64,000 nucleotides of DNA from Bradyrhizobium sp. B124 (GCF_038967635.1 NZ_CP152413.1:5336001-5400000), one strand, 5' to 3'. Shown: positions 27,227 to 40,586, counted from the stretch's first letter. Numbers and translations: made by a program. Notes: generated from the sequence alone by a model not told the origin.

Positions 27227-28184
27227 GCTGATCCTGCGGCGGAAGACGCCGCGCATCGCCCGGCGTCATGCCGTAGGTCGCGCGGAACACGCGATAGAAG
27301 GTCGCGATGCTGTCGAAGCCGCATGAGAACGCGATCTCGTCGATGCCGCGCTCCTGCATCGATGAAAGAAGCCGCCTCGCCTCCCTCAACCTCTTGGCCG
27401 TCAGCGTTCGCGCAAATGAGAGACCGGTCGGCTCGAACAGCGCATGCAATTGCCGAAGCGAAATACCGAGCTCGGTGGCGACCGCGGCCGGCGTGAGCGA
27501 GGCGCGATGCAGATCGCGCAGCAGGATTTCGCGCGCGGCATGAAGGTAGCCGGCATGCAGCGCGGCACGGATCTCATCCTGGCGCGGCCGCAAGCGCCCG
27601 CGCGCAAGCAGCGCCAGGCGCACCATATGCGTGACCTCGCCGGCGAACTGCCCGGCTTGCGCCGGATCGCGCGTCATGGCGCGGAACATGGCGCCGACAA
27701 GCCGGGTCAGGCTCGCATCACGCGCCAGCGCGACCAGCGGCACGTCCTCGATCCGCGCACCGAGCACGAGTTCGTCGGTGGCGGGAATCTTGAGGCTGAA
27801 GAAGCGAAAACCGTCGGTCCGTTCGGGCGTCGACGCAAACGGAAGATTGGAATGGCCGAACACCATATCTCCGTTGCCGACCCATTGGATGCGATCGCGG
27901 CCGATATTCATGTGGCCGGGGCCGCGCACCTGCCAGCCGAGATGCAGGCTGTTGCTCGGAACATGTCCGATGTCGGATGACGTCCGGCTGACGCGGTAGG
28001 ACGACGCCGACATTTCCGCCAGCACGGCATCGCCGACCGGCGTCGCGGAAAACCGTCCATGGAATTCGGGCCGTCTGTCGCGCTCGAGCTCGATCGTGAC
28101 CCCGAACAGGTTTTTGCCGCGAACATCGCACCAATGCTCAAAGCGGTCCTGCGGGCGGAGAGCGTCAGTCGAGAAAGTCAGCAC
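27162..28184 (-). CDS. AraC-family transcriptional regulator
   Basis: A 340-residue regulator. The N-terminal about 170 residues resemble the AraC-binding-like sensor domain (PF14525 type). The C-terminal AraC helix-turn-helix pair occupies about 215-318, with LGISLRQLHALFEPTG and IAFSCGFDSIATFYRVFRATYG. The natural end of the family is about at PGDARRLPP. After that, residues about 318-340, including EHDPEKCEAVFRKDHAR, are a translation of repeat B2. The GTG at 28184 follows AAGG. A degenerate B repeat lies in its upstream region (28210-28312). Target genes are unknown. Confidence 0.88.
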   Translation of the reverse strand: MLTFSTDALRPQDRFEHWCDVRGKNLFGVTIELERDRRPEFHGRFSATPVGDAVLAEMSASSYRVSRTSSDIGHVPSNSLHLGWQVRGPGHMNIGRDRIQWVGNGDMVFGHSNLPFASTPERTDGFRFFSLKIPATDELVLGARIEDVPLVALARDASLTRLVGAMFRAMTRDPAQAGQFAGEVTHMVRLALLARGRLRPRQDEIRAALHAGYLHAAREILLRDLHRASLTPAAVATELGISLRQLHALFEPTGLSFARTLTAKRLREARRLLSSMQERGIDEIAFSCGFDSIATFYRVFRATYGMTPGDARRLPPQDQLEHDPEKCEAVFRKDHARTRI

Positions 28185-28209
28185 CGTACCTTGTCCGTTA
28201 TTCCGGGGA

Positions 28210-28312
28210 TAAAATCGCGATGCAATCGCGTCAACTCGTCATCGCGCCGCAGCTTGTCATTGGTGCACGATCCCGGCTGTAAGCTGCTTCACATTTCCCG
28301 GATCATGCTCTA
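28210..28312 (-). repeat. palindromic repeat family B, copy 3 (degenerate)
   Basis: It ends CCCGGATCATGCTCTAG like copy 2 and begins AAATCGCGATGCAATCGCG, then CTCGTCATCGCGCC. The middle part is diverged. Its CTAG end supplies the TAG stop (28310-28312) of the cyclase gene on the minus strand. Confidence 0.75.
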
Positions 28313-29977
28313 GTTCGGGCCGACCGTGAACGGACCGACCGCGATGACATGGCAATCGCTGTCGCGCCTGGCGCAGTCGCCGAGCGCGGCGTTGACCGCG
28401 CTCTGCTCGTTCTCCGCCTTCAATCCCAGTCCCGGCCGTCCCTGCGTCCCGACCGCAACCGCATTCCAGCCTGCCGTCGCCTCGGTAAGCTTCCGCGCCA
28501 CGTCGCTCCGCTCGCCCGGCGTGATGACCGAGCTGTCCGCTGGCTTGAAGAAACCGGTCACGCGCAATGTGGCCGGTATCGGCACCACGAAAGCATCGTC
28601 GACCACGACGATCGTGCAGGGTACGCCCGCCACCGCACCGCAGGCCTGCAGATTGCGCCGCGCCGATTCCTCGAGCGAATCGATGCCCGAATTGAAGAAG
28701 TAGTGACCGCCCGGACCGAGCGCGATGGTTCGCGTCTTGCGCCCCGGCACAAACAGGCTGTCGAGCCGGGTCCTGGCCGCCTCGCGCAGCAGCGGAACGT
28801 CCTTGGTCGCGTACGTCTTCTCGACCAGCGCATCACGCTTGACCCACGGCAAGGGCGGCACTGGAGGCTGGCCATGGGCATACACGATGGCATTGCCGAC
28901 CGCGTACAGCTCGCACTTGCGCGGCGAGCCTGCATTATCGGCGCGCTTCTGGCACAGATCGAGTGCTGCCGTCTTCGCCGCGTCCTCGCTCGGCTGCGCC
29001 ACGCTCCAGCCGACAAAGCCGTTGATGTTGAGGGCAATCGCCTTGGAGTTGCCCGCCGGCAAATACTCGGTCGCGAGCGCGATGCGGGTGCGGTCGCTGA
29101 CGAACGGAACAATGTCGGTGGCGAGCTTGTCGCCTGATGCGATCGGAGGCGGCAGCGAGGATGCCGGTGCAGCCGGCACAGGCGGTGCGGGCTTCGCAGA
29201 CGGCACGCTCGATGCCGGCGGCGACGACGCGACCAACGGTGCCGGTGAAGCTGATACCAAGGGTGTGGGTGCCGGAGGAGAACTGGCCACGGCTGCAGGC
29301 TTCGTCGCCGACGTTTCCAGCTTGGTGTAGTAGAGGAAGCCGCCGACGCCGATCGCGGCCAGCAGCACCACGGTGATGGCAGTGGGCCACATCCAGGCCG
29401 GTGCGCCCGCAGCTGCGGCCTTGATCGGCTTCTTGAGCTGCGGCGTCGCGTAGGTGCCGTCCTCGCGCCGCATCGCCACCATGTAGGCGTGCACGGGGGT
29501 CGGAATGTTCTTTACTTCCTGCGCGCCGATATCGGCGAATTGCACCGACAGCTTGTTGGCGACCTGCTCATGCACGGCGCGCGACACGCAGATGCCGCCG
29601 ACCTCGGCGAGGCCCTCGAGCCTTGCCGCGATATTGACGCCATCACCCAGCAGATCGCCGTCGCGCTCGACCACGTCGCCGATGGTGATGCCGATCCGGA
29701 ACGACATCTGCCGGCTCGGCGGATAGGCCATGTTGCGCGTGCGCAGGCTTTCCTGGATGTCGATCGCGCAACGCACGGCTTCGACGGCGCTGGGAAATTC
29801 CGCGAGCACCGCATCGCCTGCGGTGTTGAAGATGCGGCCGCCGCATTTGGCAATGAAATCGTCGGTGACCTGACGATAGGAGGCGAGCCGCCGCAGCGTC
29901 TCTTCCTCATCCTCGGCAACCAATCGACTATAGCCTGCAATATCGGCCGCAAAGATCGCTGCGATCTTGCGCTTCAT
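28310..29977 (-). CDS. membrane class III adenylate/guanylate cyclase with Cys-pair repeat region
   Basis: A 555-residue protein. The class III cyclase domain (about 1-170) starts KRKIAAIFAADIAGYSRLV, with metal-binding Asp residues in AADIAGYS and NTAGDAVLAEF, and IGITIGDVVERDGDLLG. A hydrophobic segment at about 198-218 (WPTAITVVLLAAIGVGGFL) is followed by a Pro/Ala/Ser-rich linker and a region of about 270 residues outside the membrane. That region has three repeats of the form L-x-x-C, spacer, C-x-[LIV]-x-[AV]-V; the first resembles DUF4189 (GWSVAQPSEDAAKTAALDLC). The ATG at 29977 is chosen as the domain's usual start; the frame runs to 30046. The stop lies in repeat B3. The Cys repeats may sense redox or cell-envelope conditions, which is inference. 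Confidence 0.88.
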   Translation of the reverse strand: MKRKIAAIFAADIAGYSRLVAEDEEETLRRLASYRQVTDDFIAKCGGRIFNTAGDAVLAEFPSAVEAVRCAIDIQESLRTRNMAYPPSRQMSFRIGITIGDVVERDGDLLGDGVNIAARLEGLAEVGGICVSRAVHEQVANKLSVQFADIGAQEVKNIPTPVHAYMVAMRREDGTYATPQLKKPIKAAAAGAPAWMWPTAITVVLLAAIGVGGFLYYTKLETSATKPAAVASSPPAPTPLVSASPAPLVASSPPASSVPSAKPAPPVPAAPASSLPPPIASGDKLATDIVPFVSDRTRIALATEYLPAGNSKAIALNINGFVGWSVAQPSEDAAKTAALDLCQKRADNAGSPRKCELYAVGNAIVYAHGQPPVPPLPWVKRDALVEKTYATKDVPLLREAARTRLDSLFVPGRKTRTIALGPGGHYFFNSGIDSLEESARRNLQACGAVAGVPCTIVVVDDAFVVPIPATLRVTGFFKPADSSVITPGERSDVARKLTEATAGWNAVAVGTQGRPGLGLKAENEQSAVNAALGDCARRDSDCHVIAVGPFTVGPN

Positions 29978-30153
29978 GAGTGCCAGCCCCGGAACCCAAA
30001 TATGCCGGGCAGAATGCCGCCAGACGCTTCCGGGCGCAACAAGCATTCACCGCCCGCCGGGGTACGGCGAGCGTTGAATGCTTCAAGTCCTGGCAGACGA
30101 TGACTGGAAGAGTGTGAGCGATTTCACAAAGGAGCCGGCTCACTCGACGCTAT

Positions 30154-30181
30154 GGCGCGATCGCTGGTCAGCAATCGCGCC
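30154..30181 (-). terminator. hairpin directly after atpC
   Basis: GGCGCGAT and ATCGCGCC (30154-30161 and 30174-30181) form an 8-bp stem beginning right after the atpC stop codon on the minus strand. No T-run follows, so it may protect the 3' end or act with Rho. It resembles the left half of repeat B2. Confidence 0.45.
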
Positions 30182-30589
30182 TTAGTGCATAGCCGTCGCG
30201 TTGAGCTCGTGCTGGATGCTCTTGAAGTGGTCGAGCCGCTCGATCGCGTGGTCGAGTTCGGAGCCCTCCTTCTCGGAGAGCTTCTCCTGCATCTCGTTGA
30301 TCGTCTCGGCGAACTTCGCCCGATCGAGCTCCGCAATCGCGGTCGCAACATCGGCGAGCACGGTGAGGCCCTTGTCCGACACCTCGGCAAGGCCGCCGAG
30401 CACGATCACCTTCTCGCGCTTGCCGGCGGTCGTGATCGTCAGGATACCCGGACGAATAGTGGCGACGACCGGCGCGTGTCCGGCGAGCACACCGAAATCA
30501 CCCTCCACACCGGGGACGTCAACCTGATCCACCTCGCCGGAGAAGGCGAGCTTTTCGGGAGAGACGAGATCGAAGTGGAAGGTGGCCAT
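30182..30589 (-). CDS. atpC: F1 ATP synthase epsilon subunit
   Basis: A 135-residue epsilon subunit of the F1 rotor. It begins [19 protein letters not shown], with the beta-sandwich containing [12 protein letters not shown] and the C-terminal two-helix region ([14 protein letters not shown]). This is the regulatory subunit that can inhibit hydrolysis. The ATG at 30589 follows GGAAAG; an upstream in-frame start would only add unrelated residues. It is the last gene of atpHAGDC. Confidence 0.97.
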   Translation of the reverse strand: MATFHFDLVSPEKLAFSGEVDQVDVPGVEGDFGVLAGHAPVVATIRPGILTITTAGKREKVIVLGGLAEVSDKGLTVLADVATAIAELDRAKFAETINEMQEKLSEKEGSELDHAIERLDHFKSIQHELNATAMH

Positions 30590-30705
30590 GGTCTTTCCGT
30601 TCTTTGCGCTGTCACCCGCGGGCTCGGCCCGCGGGTCCATCAGTCAAAATACTTCTCGTTCGATGGATCGCCGGAACATGTCCGGCGATGACGACATTCC
30701 AAAGC

Positions 30706-33052
<2,347 letters not shown>

Positions 33053-33110
33053 TCTTCGTCCACCCCGGCAATCCGACCGCAACGGTCAGATCGCAAGCCT
33101 CTCTGTTCCT

Positions 33111-33135
33111 ATCGCCTGGCCAACGGCCAGGCGAT
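33111..33135 (-). repeat. perfect hairpin in the atpA-atpG spacer
   Basis: ATCGCCTGGCC (33111-33121) and GGCCAGGCGAT (33125-33135) are perfectly complementary over 11 bp around the loop AAC. It lies between atpA and atpG without a T-run, so it probably affects mRNA processing or stability rather than ending transcription. Confidence 0.8.
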
Positions 33136-33139
33136 GCTC

Positions 33140-35261
<2,122 letters not shown>

Positions 35262-35891
35262 GAGCTCGCTCTTTTTTGCTGTCAAATTCGCAAGGGAAAA
35301 ACCGTCGCCACCAAAGCAGCGCCTAGCGATCCAAGCCCTTGGAATTCAAGCGGGACTTCGATTTTCGACCGGCACAGGACATGCCGGGATCGTTAAAATC
35401 GCGGCTTTGCTAACATAGCAATCGCGCAGGTGCAACATGACGGCATCGTGCGAGCCGCCTTGTCGCATGCGGTTTTTGGCGACCGCATCCGGCGCTCGAA
35501 TCAGAAAAATTCGGCGCGCGGAAATTCAGCGCGCAGCCCCCGATTCGCGCCACCGCGGATTTGTTCCATCGAAATTTGCATGGGCCTATGGCCGAGCGTG
35601 CAAGGAACCCGAAACGGGCCGCCGCTTCATTTGGCGATTACTTACTGAAAACTTACCGCTGGACCATTAATCAGTATTCGTAAGTATATTAATGGTTAAA
35701 AATTAGTTAAAGGCCAAGATTACGGAACCTCGATTGAGTACCCCAAAGCGGTAACAAGATATTTCAGCCCGAGACAATCGGGATTTACTGCCCAATTCGT
35801 GCCTCATTGCGAAACCAAACGGCTTTGGTCAACGAAGGGACGGGGGTTCCACTTGCCGCGTTAGTGGCAATACTGTCTGAGGGTCTTATCA
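35262..35891. other. divergent intergenic region between atpH and the RlpA-like gene
   Basis: About 630 nt with no supported gene. Near the atp side, an inverted repeat TTGCTA-ACA-TAGCAA lies at 35407-35421. An AT-rich stretch at 35640-35800 looks like the promoter region of the RlpA-like gene. It holds an 8-bp inverted repeat (CCATTAAT at 35664-35671, ATTAATGG at 35688-35695) and the CtrA-like site at 35696-35710. The RlpA-like mRNA may have a long leader. Confidence 0.55.
35696..35710 (+). promoter_or_regulatory. candidate CtrA box
   Basis: TTAA, 7 nt, TTAA: a perfect match to the alphaproteobacterial CtrA half-site spacing. It is in the AT-rich region about 180 nt upstream of the RlpA-like cell-wall gene. 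Short AT-rich motifs arise by chance in such a stretch, so this is only suggestive. Confidence 0.4.
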
Positions 35892-36383
35892 ATGCTGAAT
35901 ATCAAGAAGGTGGCGGGCAATGTAACCCGCTCGCGTACGGCGCTTGCATTTGTAGCCGCAACTATCCTGGTCGGGGGCAGCGTGACGGAGGCGTCCGCGA
36001 AGTCCAGGCACCATCATCATCGCCACCACCATCATCACCAGGCCCGCGCCGAAGGTTCGTCCTGGCGCGACGCCAATGCATCGATCCAGCCGTCCGGCGG
36101 CCACACGTTCTCGGGGATGGCCTCCTTCTACGGCAATGAGTCGGGCAGCCGCACCGCTTCCGGCCAGCGCTTCAACCAGAACGCCATGACCGCCGCCCAC
36201 CGCTCGCTGCCGTTCGGCACCAAGCTCCGCGTCACCCATGGCGGCCGCAGCGTCGTCGTCACCATCAACGATCGTGGCCCGTTCATCCGCGGCCGCGTGC
36301 TCGACCTCTCCACCGGCGCAGCCCGCGCCATCGGCCTGACCGGTGCCGGCGTCGGCCGCGTCACCGCCGAGGTCGTCTCGTAA
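35892..36383 (+). CDS. RlpA-like double-psi beta-barrel protein with His-rich segment
   Basis: A 163-residue exported protein. The signal peptide (about 1-36) ends in TEASAKS. It is followed by a His-rich stretch, HHHHRHHHHH (about 39-48). The C-terminal about 95 residues form an RlpA-type DPBB domain: FSGMASFYG, TASGQRFNQNAMTAAH, LPFGTKLRVTH, VTINDRGPF and RVLDLSTGAARAIGL. It probably acts on septal peptidoglycan as a lytic transglycosylase or binds it. There is no SPOR domain and no lipobox Cys at the signal peptide end, so it is soluble in the periplasm. The His run could bind Zn, Ni or Cu. Confidence 0.92.
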   Translation: MLNIKKVAGNVTRSRTALAFVAATILVGGSVTEASAKSRHHHHRHHHHHQARAEGSSWRDANASIQPSGGHTFSGMASFYGNESGSRTASGQRFNQNAMTAAHRSLPFGTKLRVTHGGRSVVVTINDRGPFIRGRVLDLSTGAARAIGLTGAGVGRVTAEVVS

Positions 36384-36440
36384 GCGCTTCAGTAAGCGTT
36401 GCGTTGCGTAACGGCCACGAGGCCTGCCTCGCGCCAAAAG

Positions 36441-36471
36441 GCCTGCCGTCGCGAATGACGGCAGGCTTTTT
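36441..36471. terminator. bidirectional terminator between the RlpA-like gene and priA
   Basis: GCCTGCCGTC (36441-36450) and GACGGCAGGC (36457-36466) pair over 10 bp with a 6-nt loop. TTTTT follows on the plus strand and TTTT flanks it on the minus strand, so it can end both convergent transcripts. Confidence 0.88.
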
Positions 36472-36485
36472 CTTTGCCAGCTCGC

Positions 36486-38696
36486 CTACAGGAAACTCTG
36501 CGGATCGACGTCGACCTCGAGCTTCAGATTGCCCTTGGTCTTCGGACCGGCTTCCAGCCATTCGCGCAGATATTGCGACAGGTCGACATTGCGCAGCGAC
36601 TTCACCAGCAGGCGGAAGCGATAGCGGCCCTTGATGACGGCAAGCGGGGCCTCGGCGGGGCCGAGCACCTGGATCCGCTCGTCGAGCGGCGCGACCGCAG
36701 CGAGCTTGCGGGCAAACCCCTCCGCTGTCGGACGGTCGCCGGCGGAAATGATCAGGCTCGCCAGCCGGCCGAACGGCGGATAGCCGGTGCGCTCGCGGAT
36801 ATCGATCTCGCTGGCGTAGAACGCCTCGCGGTCGTTCGCGATCAAGGCCTTGATGACCGGATGTTCCGGCTGATGGGTCTGCAGATAGCCGACGCCACGG
36901 CCCTGCTCGCGGCCGGCACGGCCGACCACCTGGTTCAGCAGCTGGAACGTCCGCTCGGCGGCGCGCGGATCGCCGTTGCTCAAGCCGAGATCGGCATCGA
37001 TGACGCCGACCAGATTGAGCCGCGGGAAATTGTGTCCCTTGGCCACCAGCTGGGTACCGATGATGATGTCGACGCGGCCCTCGGCGATCTCGTTGAGCTC
37101 GCTGCGCATGGTCTCGATCGAGGTGATGAGATCGCTCGACAGTACCATGGTGCGGGCCTCTGGGAAAATGTGAGCTGCCTCCTCCTGCAGGCGCTCGACG
37201 CCGGGACCGACGGCGACCAGCGATTCCTCGGCCGCGCAATGCGGGCAGATGTTCGGACGCGGCATCGAGAAGCCGCAGTGATGGCAGACCAGCCGCTGCC
37301 GGAACCGGTGATCGACCAGCCATGCATCACAAATCGTGCAGGCGAAGCGGTGGCCGCAGGCGCGGCACAGCGTCAGCGGCGCATAGCCGCGACGATTGAG
37401 GAACAACAGCGCCTGCTCGCGGCGCTCGATCGCATGGCGAATCTGCTCGGCCAGCACAGGCGAGATGAAGCGCCCGCGCGGCGGCGGCGCGCGGCGCATG
37501 TCGATCGCCTCGATATGCGGCATGTGCTGGCCGCCGAACCGCGACGGCAGCGCGACGCGCTGGTAGCGCCCCTTGCGCGCGTTGACCTCGCTCTCGACCG
37601 AGGGCGTCGCCGACGCCAGCACGATCGGGATCTTGGCGATATGGGCGCGGACCACCGCCATGTCGCGCGCGTGATAATGCGCGCCCTCGTCCTGCTTGTA
37701 GGCCTGGTCGTGCTCCTCATCGACGATGATGAGACCGAGATCGGCGTAAGGCAGGAACAGCGCCGAGCGGGCGCCGACCACGACCGGCGCCTTGCCCTCG
37801 GAGATCGCGGCCCAGTTTCGTGCCCGCGTGCGCGGCGTGAGCTCCGAATGCCATTCCAACGGCCGCACGCCGAAGCGCTGCGCGAAACGGTCGAGGAACT
37901 GGCCGGTCAGCGCGATTTCCGGCATCAGGATCAGGGTCTGCTTGCCGCGGCGGATATTCTCGGCGATCGCCTCGAAGTAGACCTCGGTCTTGCCAGAACC
38001 GGTGACGCCGTCGAGCAGCGCGACGTGAAAGCTGCCGCTTGCCGCCAGCGTCCGCATCATATCGACCGCACTGCGCTGCTCGCGCGAAAAATCCGGCTGC
38101 GCATAGGAGGGATCAGGAACGGGTGGCGGTGCGGGCGGCGGCATCGCCTCGACCGTCAGCGTGCCCTCGTCGACCAGACCGTCGACCACGCCGGAGCTGA
38201 CGCCGGCCTCCCGCGCCGCCTCGGACTTGCCGTGCAGCAAGCCATCCGACAGCACCTCGATCAGCCGCCGGCGCGCCGGTGTCAGGCGTCGTGGCGGCTC
38301 GCCCACGAGGCGCACCCCGAGCCGCATCCGCTCCGGCCCAAGGTTCTCGCCCATCCGCAGCGTCATCCGCAGCACCATGCCGCGCGCCGATAAAGTGTAA
38401 GTGGAGACCCAGTCGACGAGCTGGCGCAGCTCCGCCCTGAGCGGCCGAACATCAAGCTTCTCGCTGACGTCCTTGAGCCGGTTGTGCAGCCGCGGATCCG
38501 GCCTGGCATTCTCGGCCCACACCACCGCGACGACCTCGCGCGGCCCGAGCGGAACACAGATCACGTCGCCGGGCGCAAGCTCCATGCCGCGCGGCACGCG
38601 GTAGGAATAGGTCTGGTTCAGCGCGACAGGCACCAGCACGTCGACGACGCGGGTCGTCGATGCGGAGGCTGGGCTGGGGCGTGTGGTGTGGTCCAT
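36486..38696 (-). CDS. priA: primosomal protein N' (replication restart helicase)
   Basis: A 736-residue PriA. The N-terminal DNA-binding domain includes VPVALNQTYSYRVP. The helicase core has Walker A DGVTGSGKTEVYFE near 222 and DEEHD for Walker B. The eight-Cys zinc region includes CRACGHRFACTICD and CHHCGFSMPRPNICPHC. It reloads DnaB at stalled forks. The ATG at 38696 matches the family. It is divergent from xerC, with 110 nt between starts. Confidence 0.97.
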   Translation of the reverse strand: MDHTTRPSPASASTTRVVDVLVPVALNQTYSYRVPRGMELAPGDVICVPLGPREVVAVVWAENARPDPRLHNRLKDVSEKLDVRPLRAELRQLVDWVSTYTLSARGMVLRMTLRMGENLGPERMRLGVRLVGEPPRRLTPARRRLIEVLSDGLLHGKSEAAREAGVSSGVVDGLVDEGTLTVEAMPPPAPPPVPDPSYAQPDFSREQRSAVDMMRTLAASGSFHVALLDGVTGSGKTEVYFEAIAENIRRGKQTLILMPEIALTGQFLDRFAQRFGVRPLEWHSELTPRTRARNWAAISEGKAPVVVGARSALFLPYADLGLIIVDEEHDQAYKQDEGAHYHARDMAVVRAHIAKIPIVLASATPSVESEVNARKGRYQRVALPSRFGGQHMPHIEAIDMRRAPPPRGRFISPVLAEQIRHAIERREQALLFLNRRGYAPLTLCRACGHRFACTICDAWLVDHRFRQRLVCHHCGFSMPRPNICPHCAAEESLVAVGPGVERLQEEAAHIFPEARTMVLSSDLITSIETMRSELNEIAEGRVDIIIGTQLVAKGHNFPRLNLVGVIDADLGLSNGDPRAAERTFQLLNQVVGRAGREQGRGVGYLQTHQPEHPVIKALIANDREAFYASEIDIRERTGYPPFGRLASLIISAGDRPTAEGFARKLAAVAPLDERIQVLGPAEAPLAVIKGRYRFRLLVKSLRNVDLSQYLREWLEAGPKTKGNLKLEVDVDPQSFL

Positions 38697-38806
38697 TGAA
38701 TCAGAGCTTTGAGCCGGGCTAGCACCGCTGCGCGGTCTTAGCGAACGGTAAACGAAGGCAGTGCGATATAATCAGGAGATCAGCAGCGCCAATAGCCCCT
38801 AAGGAC

Positions 38807-39808
38807 ATGCCCGCTCAAGACATGACCGCTCAAGACATGGCCCGGACCGATCAGCCCATGCAACCGCTCGAGCTCGACTGCGCCGACGTGTCGGTCACGC
38901 AGGAGATGACGCGCTGGCTGTCGCATCTGCGCGCCGAGCGGCGGCTGTCGCCGAAGACGCTCGAGGCCTACGCCCGCGATGTGCGTCAATGCCTGACTTT
39001 CCTGGCCGAGCACTGGGGCGCGCGCGTCACGCTTGCGGCATTTTCCGCGCTCGAGGCCAGCGATGTCCGCGCCTTCATGGCGATGCGCCGCGCTGAGGAG
39101 ATCGGCGGGCGATCGCTGATGCGGGCGCTGGCCGGCCTGCGCTCGTTCGGACGTTTCCTGGAGCGCGAGGGCAAGGGCAAGGTCGGCGCGCTCTCGGCGA
39201 TCCGCGCCCCCAAGGTGGCGAAGAGCCTGCCGAAGCCGATCCATATGGAAGCGGCGAAACGCTTTGCCGATGCCGACGAGCGCGCCGGCGAAACCCGCGA
39301 GACCTGGATCCTGGTGCGTGACGCCGCCGTGATGGCGCTGCTCTATGGCTCCGGTCTGCGCATCTCCGAGGCGCTGGGGCTGAAGCGGCGGGACGTGCCG
39401 AAGCCGGGCGAAGGCGACGTGCTTGTCGTCACCGGCAAGGGCAACAAAACCCGCATGGTGCCGGTGCTGCACAATGTGCTGCAATTGATCGCGGACTATG
39501 CAGCGATCTGTCCGCATCAGCTCAGCCCGACCGGGCCGATGTTCGTCGGTGCGCGCGGTGGACCCTTAAGCCCACGCATCATCCAGCTCACCATGGAGCG
39601 GCTGCGCGGCGCGCTCGGCCTGCCGGACAGCGCGACACCGCATGCGTTGCGGCACTCCTTCGCCACGCATCTGCTCAGCCGCGGCGGCGATTTGCGCGCG
39701 ATCCAGGAATTGCTCGGCCACGCATCGCTGTCGACGACGCAGATCTACACCGGCATCGACAGCGAGCGCCTGCTGGAAGTCTATCGCTCCGCGCACCCGC
39801 GCGGCTGA
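38807..39808 (+). CDS. xerC: tyrosine recombinase XerC
   Basis: A 333-residue site-specific recombinase for chromosome dimer resolution. The N-terminal SAM-like domain is at about 25-115. In the catalytic domain, Arg is in GSGLRISEAL, Lys in GKGNKTR, HALRHSFATHLL gives His-x-x-Arg, LGHASLSTTQIYT gives the last His and the Tyr nucleophile. The beginning has a tandem 15-nt duplication, giving three in-frame ATGs (38807, 38822, 38837), so the true start is uncertain. It is a housekeeping Xer protein, not a phage integrase. Confidence 0.94.
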   Translation: MPAQDMTAQDMARTDQPMQPLELDCADVSVTQEMTRWLSHLRAERRLSPKTLEAYARDVRQCLTFLAEHWGARVTLAAFSALEASDVRAFMAMRRAEEIGGRSLMRALAGLRSFGRFLEREGKGKVGALSAIRAPKVAKSLPKPIHMEAAKRFADADERAGETRETWILVRDAAVMALLYGSGLRISEALGLKRRDVPKPGEGDVLVVTGKGNKTRMVPVLHNVLQLIADYAAICPHQLSPTGPMFVGARGGPLSPRIIQLTMERLRGALGLPDSATPHALRHSFATHLLSRGGDLRAIQELLGHASLSTTQIYTGIDSERLLEVYRSAHPRG

Positions 39809-39959
39809 GCACCCGGGTTCAAAATACGGCGCGCGGCCGGCATCAATGCGCCGTTCATCTTGCGCCGTTCATATTCATACGGCTGCCACAAACCGCTCGG
39901 CACTTGCCTTGTGCGCCGCATTCAGCAATCGTGGCGCGGTCTCATCCGGAGGGGGAATC

Positions 39960-40550
39960 ATGAGCGCACAAGAAAGTATGGAGCACGCGGAGCATGCCGA
40001 GCATGCGTCGGGCGAAAACAAGAAGATCGCCCTCCTGATCGCCGTGATCGCGCTCTGCCTGGCGCTGTCGGAAACGCTCGGCAAGGGCGCCCAGACCGAA
40101 TCGATCAGCAAGAACGTCGAAGCCTCCAACCTCTGGGCCTTCTTCCAGGCCAAAAGCATCCGCCGCACCGCGGTGCAGACCGCTGCCGAACAGGGCAAGC
40201 TGAACCTCGCGACCACCACCGACGAGGCAGCCAAGGCCGCGCTGCAGAAGCAGATCGACGACTGGCAGAAGACCGCGGCACGCTACCGCTCGGAGCCGGA
40301 GACCGGCGAAGGTTCAGAGCAACTCTCCGAACGCGCCAAGCATTCCGAGCACGAGCGCGACGAGGCCACCGCGAAATATCATCACTTCGAGCTTGCCTCT
40401 GCCGCCTTCCAGATCGCCATCGTGCTGGCGTCCGCGACCATCATCACCGGCATCGCCGCGCTGGCCTGGGTGTCCGGTCTGGTGACGCTCGCCGGCGTCG
40501 TGATGACCTTGCTCGGCCTGTTCCAGCCGCATCTGCTGCATTTGCATTAG
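39960..40550 (+). CDS. DUF4337-domain membrane protein
   Basis: A 196-residue protein. A His/Glu/Ala-rich start (MEHAEHAEHA) is followed by a transmembrane helix (about 24-43, KKIALLIAVIALCLALSETLG), a soluble helical middle region (about 45-140) and two C-terminal transmembrane helices. It ends in a His/Leu-rich LHLH tail. This architecture matches DUF4337, whose function is unknown. GGAGGGGG precedes the ATG. It is transcribed after xerC with a 150-nt gap and probably alone. Confidence 0.85.
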   Translation: MSAQESMEHAEHAEHASGENKKIALLIAVIALCLALSETLGKGAQTESISKNVEASNLWAFFQAKSIRRTAVQTAAEQGKLNLATTTDEAAKAALQKQIDDWQKTAARYRSEPETGEGSEQLSERAKHSEHERDEATAKYHHFELASAAFQIAIVLASATIITGIAALAWVSGLVTLAGVVMTLLGLFQPHLLHLH

Positions 40551-40586
40551 CTGCATCTGCATGAGTTGGCATAGCTCCGCTTTTGA

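Noticed and set aside
35430..35670. Short plus-strand frames in the atpH/RlpA-like spacer
   Set aside because: No ribosome binding site or family features; they are Arg/Pro-rich, as random GC-rich frames are.
36474..38393. Long open frame antisense to priA (639 codons)
   Set aside because: It is a shadow of priA, whose helicase and zinc motifs are intact.
38807..39808. Possible phage or island integrase
   Set aside because: Motifs, the full-length N-terminal domain and position next to priA fit the housekeeping XerC; no attachment sites or mobile genes are near.
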